A DNA stretch of 53,655 nucleotides from Candidatus Binatus sp. (GTDB lineage Bacteria > Desulfobacterota > Binatia > Binatales > Binataceae), in contig NZ_DATCTO010000021.1 in the NCBI RefSeq assembly GCF_036567905.1, forward strand, positions 1 to 53,655, given 5' to 3'. The notes below the pieces were generated by a model, which worked only from the letters and a program-made list of their open reading frames with translations, was not told where the DNA came from and ran no database searches. Below are positions 9,196 through 16,361 of the stretch, piece by piece. The translations under genes were made by a program, and so were the position numbers. Numbering within the stretch: position 1 is the stretch's first letter; each line of letters begins with the position of its first letter.

Positions 9196-11015
9196 CTGCA
9201 ACGGCTCCGACTGCGTCTGCGCGGCTCTTTCTTCTCTCGCGGCCAGAAGCGAAGTGGCTGACTCTCGGCTCCCTGGCCTTCGCGCTTGTTTTTTTCTTTC
9301 CGATCTTTTTCGACGGCTCAGTTTCGGGCGCGCCGATCGCCAGTTGGTTGCTGGCTTGGCCCCAACTGAGATTCAACGGCGGGATTCCGGGCGACATCGA
9401 TCGCGATGTGTTCATGGAGTTGCGATGGGTCCCTTACTACACGCTGACACATTTCCATCAATTCCCGTTCTGGAGTCCCTACAAGTGCGGTGGAATGTCG
9501 ATGCTCGGCAATCCGGAAGGCGCGGTAGTTACGCCGTTCATACTGCCTTACCTGCTGTTCGGCATGGCGTCGGGCGTCATAATCGAGGTCTATCTGCATC
9601 TCGCGATCATGTTTGCCGGCGGCTACCTGCTGGGTCGTGAACTCGGCCTTCGCCCACTGGCATGCGTAGCGCTCGCAGCGATGTTTCCCTCGAGTTCATG
9701 GCTCCCAATACATATCGGTATAGGCCATCTGAATTTTCTCTCGATAGCCTACACTCCATGGGTGCTCGCGTTGCTGCTCGCATCGTGCCGGACCAAGCGA
9801 TGGTTCCCTTCCTTGCTGGGTGGATTGTTGTGCGCGCTGGCGCTGACGGAAGGAAACTACGGATTCGTCTTCACCGTGATGCTGGTCGCGCTGCTGGCGA
9901 TCGCGCTTACAATCTTCGGGCTGAGTCTTAGACCGCTCGCCGCGGCGCTCTTGATCGGAGTGTTTGCGGTTGCGTTCAGTTCCCTTAAGCTGATTCCCAC
10001 TGCCGAGTTGCTCAGTATATATCCGCGCGACTGGGGAGGGTCATGGCATAGCTGGTGGAGCGTCTCTGTATCTCTTTTTTCGAGATATCAGGATATTAGC
10101 CACCCGCTGCTCGCCTCTTTCTTCTTTTCCGAATACGCAGGCTACATCGGCGCGCCTTTCGCAGTGCTTGCCTTGATCGGCGCGGTCAGCGATTGGCGCA
10201 AGGCGTGCCCATGGGTGTTGGGCGGCATCATCTTTCTTTTCCTCTATCGCGGCGATACGAGTCCGGACGCATTGGTTGTATGGATGCGCGAACTTCCGCT
10301 GGGCGGCAACATCGGACTGTGCGGACGCTGGGTTGTTCCGCTGGTGTTTTGCGTCGGCGTGCTGGCTGCCCTGGGCGTTCAGGCTCTATGTGCCCGGCCA
10401 GGCAAATGGGGACCTCGGCTGGCTTTCATCATGGTCACGGTCGGCTTGATCGACGCATGGCTGGTATGCGCTGGGAACTACCGCTACTTCTTCCGGCCTC
10501 CATATACCGCACCGGCAGGATCGGAAACGTTTCGCCAGTATTGGAACAACTCGCCAGGCGGCATGGTCGCTGCCAACCAGAATAACCTGGGCGCCGTGAA
10601 CTGCGGATGCTGCGGCTACTACATCCCCTACGACGTCGCGCGAGGTTACAACCAGGCCGGCTATCGCGGCGAGTTCTACCTGCTCGGAGCGGGCGAAGTG
10701 AAGCAGACCATGTGGACACCCAACCGTCTGCGCTACGAGGTAAGCGCGCCCGCGGCGACCTCGCTGGTGATCAATCAGAACATGTATCCGGGGTGGCGGG
10801 TGGTTCACGGAGATGGTGAGACCTACTCGGACGGCGGCCTGATGGCCGTGCGTGTTCCGCCCGGACGCCAGCAAATCGAAATCGTGTATAGGCCCACGCA
10901 CATTCTCTGGGCATATTTGCTCACGCTCATCGCAACGACGGCATTGGTCGGGGTCTGGCTAATTGAGAAGAAAGTCGAACCGCCGCTGCGCGCTGTCGAG
11001 CCACCGCCGAGATAA
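9087..11015 (+). CDS. YfhO-like membrane protein, paralogue 2, with DedA-derived N-terminus
   Basis: This 642-aa polytopic membrane protein is paralogous to the preceding gene: WSPYKCGG near residue 131, MFPSSSWL, and C-terminal YRGEFYLLGAG, WTPNRLRYEV and VINQNMYPGWRV. Residues 1-36 (MHGIADRAHI... to NLGAPAPA) do not belong to this family. They match the N-terminus of the DedA gene at 11169 and come from a duplicated segment. After that segment the frame has no ATG or GTG, and no TTG until deep in the first conserved loop, so translation should use the borrowed start. The chimera stays in frame with a hydrophobic first span, so a functional product is likely. Role in envelope glycan assembly is inferred. 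Confidence 0.75.
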   Translation: MHGIADRAHITNLLATRGYLGIFAAVFAANLGAPAPAATAPTASARLFLLSRPEAKWLTLGSLAFALVFFFPIFFDGSVSGAPIASWLLAWPQLRFNGGIPGDIDRDVFMELRWVPYYTLTHFHQFPFWSPYKCGGMSMLGNPEGAVVTPFILPYLLFGMASGVIIEVYLHLAIMFAGGYLLGRELGLRPLACVALAAMFPSSSWLPIHIGIGHLNFLSIAYTPWVLALLLASCRTKRWFPSLLGGLLCALALTEGNYGFVFTVMLVALLAIALTIFGLSLRPLAAALLIGVFAVAFSSLKLIPTAELLSIYPRDWGGSWHSWWSVSVSLFSRYQDISHPLLASFFFSEYAGYIGAPFAVLALIGAVSDWRKACPWVLGGIIFLFLYRGDTSPDALVVWMRELPLGGNIGLCGRWVVPLVFCVGVLAALGVQALCARPGKWGPRLAFIMVTVGLIDAWLVCAGNYRYFFRPPYTAPAGSETFRQYWNNSPGGMVAANQNNLGAVNCGCCGYYIPYDVARGYNQAGYRGEFYLLGAGEVKQTMWTPNRLRYEVSAPAATSLVINQNMYPGWRVVHGDGETYSDGGLMAVRVPPGRQQIEIVYRPTHILWAYLLTLIATTALVGVWLIEKKVEPPLRAVEPPPR

Positions 11016-11038
11016 GAATCGCGAATACGGCGTTTTGC

Positions 11039-11277
11039 TCCGAGACGCGTAATTTTTACACCTGACTAGCCAAAAATCTCCTGCGCTGGCACACTCAATC
11101 CGGCAAGCTGGAGATGGCCGAGGCCGGGGGTGGGGATTGGCGCCGACTTCGCGACAGATGGATTTCCAATGCATGGGATAACCGACCCCGCGCATATCGC
11201 GGATATGCTCACGACGTGGGGCTATCTCGGCATCTTCATTGCCGTCTTCGTCGGCAACCTGGGCATCCCGGTGCCGG
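11039..11277 (+). repeat. Duplicated DedA upstream region and 5' end, copy B (source copy)
   Basis: This is the counterpart of 8962-9195. Here it sits in front of and inside a complete DedA gene, so this copy is probably ancestral. Similarity stops just after the NLGIPVPE codons of DedA. Confidence 0.85.
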
Positions 11278-11798
11278 AGGAAACCGTGATGCTTGCCGCC
11301 GGATTCGTGGCCGGCCGCGCGCTGCTCGATCTGCGAATCGTCTACGTCACCGTCGTCGCGAGCGCGGTCACGGGCGACTGTTGTGGCTACCTCATCGGCC
11401 GCACCGGCGGACAGCGGGTACTGGTTCGGCTCGCGTCCGCCTTTCCCTTCATGCGCACGCGTTACGACCGCCTGCAACTTTTCTTTCAGACCCACGGCAG
11501 CAAGGCGGTGTTCATGGCGCGATTTATCACCGGCGCGCGATTCATGGCGGGCCCGATGGCGGGTGCGTGCGGGATGCCATTCTTCCAGTTCCTCGGATGG
11601 AACGTGCTCGGTGCGATCGTATGGTGCTCGCTCGTCGTCACGGTCGGCTACCTGGTGGGCGACGAGTTGTATCGCGCCATCACGGCGGCTCATCAGGCGT
11701 CGCGATGGATTGAGCTGGCCGGAGTCGCCGTGGCGATCGTGGTCTTCGTCTTTTGGTGGAGAGATCGGCATCCTGCGGCGTCGCGGCCTCAATCGTAG
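11169..11798 (+). CDS. DedA family (SNARE-associated) membrane protein
   Basis: This 209-aa DedA/VTT-domain protein is a probable polyprenyl-phosphate or phospholipid flippase-type membrane protein. Diagnostic parts are WGYLGIFIAVFVGNLGIPVPEE near the N-terminus, GYLIGRTGG, and the conserved re-entrant motif ARFITGARFMAGPMAGACGM with key Arg residues. About four to five hydrophobic segments follow. ATG 11169 (MHGITD) is preferred because it matches the copied start at 9087; an in-frame GTG lies at 11130. Its position after polyprenyl-sugar-type transferases fits undecaprenyl-phosphate recycling, which is known for some DedA proteins; that link is inference. Confidence 0.88.
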   Translation: MHGITDPAHIADMLTTWGYLGIFIAVFVGNLGIPVPEETVMLAAGFVAGRALLDLRIVYVTVVASAVTGDCCGYLIGRTGGQRVLVRLASAFPFMRTRYDRLQLFFQTHGSKAVFMARFITGARFMAGPMAGACGMPFFQFLGWNVLGAIVWCSLVVTVGYLVGDELYRAITAAHQASRWIELAGVAVAIVVFVFWWRDRHPAASRPQS

Positions 11799-12516
11799 CC
11801 GCGTTCGCGACTGCGTCGCGATCGTGGCGCTTGCGCTGGCGCTGACTGGATGCAAGCCGCGCACCCGTATCGATCTTCATTATCTTCCGGGCTTCGTGCC
11901 CGGGTCGCAGAATATTTTTCGTCCCGCCAGAATTGCGACGTCTCCCACGACCGGAGATTTCGGCTCCGGCAATTCCAGCGTCGGCATGATCTACGCCGCC
12001 GACGGCGTTCCCCGGACTCCGCTGGTGGTTGCCGACGCGGCCCGCGTGTTCAACGGCGCGTTGATCAAGGGACTGGCAGACGCCGGTCTGACGCCGGTGG
12101 CGCTCGACTCGAATCCGGGCGACGGCAAGCCACCCGAGGGCTCGGATTTTCTCCTCACCTCCGACCTCGAACAACTCGAGGTGAACAAGCGGTTCACAAC
12201 GACCCAGACCGTGCACGGCCAGTACTTCTCGATGAGAGCCGTGGTGCGCGTAAAATTCGAGCTCAAGAATCGCCATGGCGCCGTGCTTTACTCGGGCAAG
12301 ATCAGCGGCATCGAAAATGAACCGCCAAATCCCGTCGGCGCCGAGGTCTTTCTGCCGCTCGAGACCGAACCCGCCGAGTCTCTGTCGGTTGCACTTTCGC
12401 GCGCCGTCGGCTTGCTGATGCTACAGCCCGGATTTCGCGACGCACTGCCGGCGCGATCGGTCGAGGCGACTCCGACTTCGACGCCGCAATCTCCCGGCGC
12501 GTCGCCCACGCCCTAA
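11710..12516 (+). CDS. Hypothetical lipoprotein overlapping the DedA 3' end
   Basis: The lipoprotein signal is clear (VAIVALALALTGC, Cys from the codon at 11851), followed by about 220 residues with no recognised family. The mature domain has a mixed alpha/beta look: DLHYLPGFVPGS, VVADAARVFNGALIKGLADAG, DFLLTSDLEQLEVNKRF, VVRVKFELKNRHGAVLYSG. A region listing auxiliary properties of a transport-type lipoprotein (ABC-transport auxiliary or LptE-like) is possible but unproven. The C-terminus is low-complexity Thr/Pro/Ser. The start is uncertain: no ATG is available near the signal, TTG 11710 lies inside DedA, and CTG 11773 would give a more normal signal length. It is cotranscribed with DedA. 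Confidence 0.65.
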   Translation: MSWPESPWRSWSSSFGGEIGILRRRGLNRSRVRDCVAIVALALALTGCKPRTRIDLHYLPGFVPGSQNIFRPARIATSPTTGDFGSGNSSVGMIYAADGVPRTPLVVADAARVFNGALIKGLADAGLTPVALDSNPGDGKPPEGSDFLLTSDLEQLEVNKRFTTTQTVHGQYFSMRAVVRVKFELKNRHGAVLYSGKISGIENEPPNPVGAEVFLPLETEPAESLSVALSRAVGLLMLQPGFRDALPARSVEATPTSTPQSPGASPTP

Positions 12517-12562
12517 GCGAGTCAAATCGCCGAGCCGGCGGATACCGAAGTGAATGCCGAAC

Positions 12563-14236
12563 TTAAGCGGACTTTCCCTTGCGCGATTCTTCCCGGCGGC
12601 GCAGCTCGACGCGGCGAATCTTTCCGCTGACCGTCTTGGGCAGCTCGTCGATGAATTCTATCTCGCGCGGATACTTGTAGGGCGCGGTCACGCGCTTGCA
12701 ATGCTCCTGCAACTCGGTCACCAGCCGATCGCCGGGCTCGGCGCCGGGCCTCAGCTTCACGAAGGCCTTGACGATTGAGCCGCGATCCGCGTCGGGACTC
12801 GCGACCACCGCGGATTCCATTACCGCGGGATGCTCGAGCAGGGCGCTCTCGACTTCGAACGGCCCGATTCGGTAGCCCGCCGAAATGATCACGTCGTCAG
12901 CGCGCCCGACGAACCATAGATAGCCGTCGGCGTCGCGGGTGGCCTGGTCGCCGGTCAGGTACCAATCGCCGCGAAACACACTGGCGGTCTCTTGCGCATT
13001 TTTCCAATACTCGATAAACAGCGACGGCGGCCGCTCGGGACTCACCCGTACTGCTATTTCTCCGAGCTCGTCAACTTTGGTCTCGGCCATTTGGTCGTCG
13101 ATTACGCGGACATCGTGACCGGGAAACGGCAGCCCCATCGAGCCCGGTTTCACGGGCATCGCGGGCATGTTCGCGGCCAGGATAATCGTTTCCGTTTGCC
13201 CGTAGCCGTCGTGAATCGTGAGTCCCAGCCGCTCGCGCCACACCTCGATCACTTCCGGATTGAGCGGCTCGCCCGCACCCGTGCAATGCCTCAGTTTCGG
13301 GAATGAGTAGTCCGCGAGGTTTTCCTTAATGAGTATTCGATACTCAGTCGGCGGCGCGCAGAAGGTAGTAACTCCGTAGCGCGCGATCAACTCGAGTTCT
13401 TTCGCCGCATCGAAGCGGCCGTTGTACATGAACGTCGTCACGCCGTTCATCCACGGCCCGAACAGCACGCCGTATCCCGCCTTGGCCCAGCCGGTGTCCG
13501 AGGTTGTCCAATGGAGGTCGTCCGGCCTCAGGTCGAGCCAGTTAAGCCCCGTGAACCGATGACTGTAGGTATGGGCGTGACTATGCAGAACCGCTTTCGG
13601 TTCCCTGGTCGTGCCGGAAGTGTAATAGCAAATCGCCGGCTCCGACGATTTCGTATTCGCCGTCTTGAACGCAGGCGACGCGTGACTCATATATTCCTGC
13701 AGGCTTATCCAGCCGGTGCGGGCGGCGCCGGCTATCAGGTAATGCTCGACGCTGGGGCATTGCTTGCGCAGTTGCGCGATCATCGCGGCATTCTCGACGC
13801 CGGCGATTATCGCGCGCGCCCCGGAATGATTCGCGCGGTACACCAGGTCCTTCTCGCGCAGCATCGAAGTGCACGGGATGACGATCGCGCCGAGCCTGAG
13901 CGCGCCGATATACGCCGCCTGCCACAGCGTGATTCGCGGCAGCACCAGCAGAACTGCGTCGCCGCGCCGGATTCCATGTCCGGCGAGAACGTTGGCGATG
14001 CGCCTGGATTGCTGCGCGATATCCGCAAACGTCAGCCGTGCGCGCCGGCCTTCGCTGTCTTCCCACAGGATTGCAACCCGGCGCGGATCTTCGGCGAACT
14101 TGTCGATGACCGCGGCGAAGTTGAAATGCTCCGGCGTCTCCCAGCTGAAGTCACGGTACGCGCGCCGATACTTCTCGATTGCGCCGGACTTGATCGGGTC
14201 GATCTTGATTGAATCAGTCTTGATTGAATCAGTCAT
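12563..14236 (-). CDS. Acyl-CoA synthetase, medium-chain/benzoate-CoA ligase type
   Basis: This 557-aa adenylate-forming enzyme activates a carboxylic acid with ATP to acyl-AMP and then acyl-CoA. The P-loop is YTSGTTREPK (205-214), the A5 motif is DGYGQTET, the A7-A8 region is WYLTGDQATRDADGYLWFVG then DDVIISAGYRIGP, and the A10 lysine is in KTVSGKIRR (about K539). Overall similarity is to the ACSM/benzoate-CoA ligase branch. ATG 14236 overlaps the stop of the upstream ThDP enzyme by 4 bp (ATGA), implying coupled translation. The first 16 residues contain a repeat, TDSIK-TDSIK-IDPIK, from a 15-bp tandem repeat. With its partner it could convert 2-oxoacids through aldehydes and acids to acyl-CoA; the aldehyde oxidation step would be elsewhere. 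Confidence 0.9.
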   Translation of the reverse strand: MTDSIKTDSIKIDPIKSGAIEKYRRAYRDFSWETPEHFNFAAVIDKFAEDPRRVAILWEDSEGRRARLTFADIAQQSRRIANVLAGHGIRRGDAVLLVLPRITLWQAAYIGALRLGAIVIPCTSMLREKDLVYRANHSGARAIIAGVENAAMIAQLRKQCPSVEHYLIAGAARTGWISLQEYMSHASPAFKTANTKSSEPAICYYTSGTTREPKAVLHSHAHTYSHRFTGLNWLDLRPDDLHWTTSDTGWAKAGYGVLFGPWMNGVTTFMYNGRFDAAKELELIARYGVTTFCAPPTEYRILIKENLADYSFPKLRHCTGAGEPLNPEVIEVWRERLGLTIHDGYGQTETIILAANMPAMPVKPGSMGLPFPGHDVRVIDDQMAETKVDELGEIAVRVSPERPPSLFIEYWKNAQETASVFRGDWYLTGDQATRDADGYLWFVGRADDVIISAGYRIGPFEVESALLEHPAVMESAVVASPDADRGSIVKAFVKLRPGAEPGDRLVTELQEHCKRVTAPYKYPREIEFIDELPKTVSGKIRRVELRRREESRKGKSA

Positions 14237-15915
14237 GGGCGCGAATTCCCGCGTGCCGCGCGCTCCACTGGCGCTTGCGAGCGCTTCGCTGCCGCCTTGA
14301 TATACTTCACCGTCACCGGGGACAGATCGTCGCGTTCGACCCGCACGTCGATTATCGCAAACGATTTGCATTCATGCGCCGCGCGCAGCGCATTTCCCAG
14401 CTGCTCGACCGTGGCCGCCTCGAATCCTGCGCCGCCCCAATCGCGCGCGAGCTGCGCATACGGCCACGGCGGAATCTCGAGCAGTTCGCGCCGCTCGGCG
14501 ATCGGCCGGAAGATGCCCCATCCGCCGTTGTTGATCACCACCACGATCGGATTCACGCGCTTGGCCGGAGCCTGCGAAATTTCCGGCCCGGTCATCTGAA
14601 AACCGCCGTCTCCGCACAACACCAGCGGCCTAAGACCGCTGCCGATTTGCGCGCCCAGCGACGCCGGCACCGCAAATCCCATCGAAGCGTAAAACCCTTG
14701 CGCCAGGTAGCCGCCGTTGTGCGGCACCCGGATGTCGAGCCCGCCAAACAGCATGTCACCCGACTCTGCGACCACCAGGTATTCGCGCTTGTCGGCCAGG
14801 AATTCGTTGACCGCGGCCAGAATCTGGCTGACCTTGACCGGCTTGCCGTCGCGCGCGGCGATCTCGCGAAGATTGTCGGCGTAATGAACCTTCTCACGAT
14901 GAAGCCGCAGCTTCTCGCGCAGCAACGCGCGCGCGAAATCGCGCACCGCGGCGTCGGTGTAAGTGTGATACTTCACCTCGACCTTGCGATCGACCGCCCA
15001 TACCGTTCGGCCTTGAATCACGTGCGGCGGACGGTTGCCGAAGTTCATGTCGGTTTTCAGACATCCGAGGTTGAGCACGAAGTCGGCCGCGTCCATCCGT
15101 GCGACGATCGACGGCGGGCTGATCGGGCCGACGTGCACGCCCATGTACAGCGGATGGTCCATCGGGAACGCACCCTTGCCGAGCACCGTCGTGAACACCG
15201 GCGCGCCCATCTGCTCGGCCAGCTCCACCAACTCGTGCGACGCCTTGAAGCGATGAATCTCGATGCCGGCGATCAGCACGGGCTTGCGGCTCTCGTTGAA
15301 CATCGCGGCGGTCTCATGCGCCGCTTCCTCGACCTTGCGCGTGTCGGATTCCTGGAAATGCAGCCGCCCGTCCCATTCGATCAGCTCGTCGGAGACTTCG
15401 ATCTGCCGGTCAACCATGTCGCGATGAATCTCGATGTAGCCCGGCCGCTGCTCGGCCCAAATGGCGCGCACGACGCGATGCAATTCATCGGCGGCGCTGC
15501 GCGGATCGGTCAGCACGGCCGACGCGCAAGTTACTTCGTCGTAGATGCGGCGCTGCGATTCGATTTCGCGGGCCTGGTGATGAATCAGCGTGCCGAGCTT
15601 GCGTTCCTCCTCGCCCGGGCCGCCCGAGAAAATCAGAATCGGCACGCGTTCCGAGAACGATCCCGCGACCGGATTGACCATGTTGTGGCCGCCGGCGCCG
15701 TAGGTCACGCAGATTACGCCGATTTTCCCGGTCGCGCGCGCGTAGCCGTCGGCCGCGAATCCGACCCCCGGCTCGTGCGACAGGGTGATGATTTCCAACC
15801 CGTGCTTGCGGCCCAGCGCGAAAAACAGCTTGAGCGCGAGGTCGCCGGGGATGCCGAAGACGTGCGACACGCCAAGCTTGCGCAGGTAGGCGACCAGGAA
15901 ATCGCCCAGCGCCAT
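14233..15915 (-). CDS. ThDP-dependent 2-oxoacid decarboxylase-like enzyme
   Basis: This 560-aa three-domain thiamine diphosphate enzyme is of the pyruvate/indolepyruvate decarboxylase superfamily. Glu48 (LSHEPGVGFAADGYAR) is the cofactor-activating glutamate. A His pair at 112-113 (TLIHHQ) corresponds to the catalytic HH of true decarboxylases. The ThDP/Mg motif runs from GDG (435-437) to NN (462-463). Length and motifs argue for non-oxidative decarboxylation of an aromatic or branched 2-oxoacid rather than acetolactate synthesis; the substrate is not known. ATG 15915 is chosen because upstream residues lack homology. It is the first gene of a two-gene operon with the acyl-CoA ligase and is divergent from the DUF1232 gene. 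Confidence 0.85.
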   Translation of the reverse strand: MALGDFLVAYLRKLGVSHVFGIPGDLALKLFFALGRKHGLEIITLSHEPGVGFAADGYARATGKIGVICVTYGAGGHNMVNPVAGSFSERVPILIFSGGPGEEERKLGTLIHHQAREIESQRRIYDEVTCASAVLTDPRSAADELHRVVRAIWAEQRPGYIEIHRDMVDRQIEVSDELIEWDGRLHFQESDTRKVEEAAHETAAMFNESRKPVLIAGIEIHRFKASHELVELAEQMGAPVFTTVLGKGAFPMDHPLYMGVHVGPISPPSIVARMDAADFVLNLGCLKTDMNFGNRPPHVIQGRTVWAVDRKVEVKYHTYTDAAVRDFARALLREKLRLHREKVHYADNLREIAARDGKPVKVSQILAAVNEFLADKREYLVVAESGDMLFGGLDIRVPHNGGYLAQGFYASMGFAVPASLGAQIGSGLRPLVLCGDGGFQMTGPEISQAPAKRVNPIVVVINNGGWGIFRPIAERRELLEIPPWPYAQLARDWGGAGFEAATVEQLGNALRAAHECKSFAIIDVRVERDDLSPVTVKYIKAAAKRSQAPVERAARGNSRP

Positions 15916-15988
15916 GTGTCTCTTCACTCCGCTTCGCCCTCCTCGGTCGCCGCTAATTGTAACAAAAACAACCCCGCCGCAGCACATC

Positions 15989-16017
15989 TTCGTCGCCGCG
16001 CTGTGCTAGTGTATGAT
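15989..16017 (+). promoter_or_regulatory. Weak candidate promoter for the DUF1232/UPF0182 pair
   Basis: TTCGTC and TATGAT are 17 bp apart in the 119-bp divergent gap between the decarboxylase-like gene and the DUF1232 gene. Only the -10 box is convincing. Confidence 0.3.
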
Positions 16018-16034
16018 GCTGCCGGGTCAAGCTG

Positions 16035-16349
16035 ATGTTTCGATCGATGCTTCGCATGCAATTCCTCGGGCCGATGCAACTGAGCCGGCTGGTGATGTAC
16101 CTGCCGCAGTTCGTACGCTTGTTCTATCGGCTGATCACCGACGAACGGGTGCCGATGCTGGCGAAAACGGTGCCGTGGATGGGTTTGCTGCTGATGCTGA
16201 CGCCCCCGGCGCTCGAGCTCGACCTGGTTCCAATCATCGGCGAACTCGACTGGATTCTTATCGCCTACCTCTCGCTCAAAGTGTTCATCTGGCTCTGCCC
16301 ACCCGACGTCGTGCGGGAACACGTCAGCCAGATTGGGCGTGGCGAATAG
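16035..16349 (+). CDS. DUF1232 (YkvA-like) small membrane protein
   Basis: This 104-aa protein has the DUF1232 layout: RLITDERVPMLAKTVPWMGLL, an LxPPALELDLVPIIGELD segment equivalent to the family's 'DLIPDFIPVLGxLDD', then a second hydrophobic helix (LIAYLSLKVFIWLC) and a basic/acidic tail. Two membrane helices are expected. The function of the family is unknown. It lies 12 bp upstream of a UPF0182 gene and is presumably cotranscribed with it. Confidence 0.75.
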   Translation: MFRSMLRMQFLGPMQLSRLVMYLPQFVRLFYRLITDERVPMLAKTVPWMGLLLMLTPPALELDLVPIIGELDWILIAYLSLKVFIWLCPPDVVREHVSQIGRGE

Positions 16350-16361
16350 CGCAGCACGCTG

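Noticed and set aside
14224..16035. A 603-codon open frame on the plus strand over the ThDP enzyme
   Set aside because: Antisense to a gene with intact catalytic motifs; composition is Arg/His-rich without any domain-like pattern.
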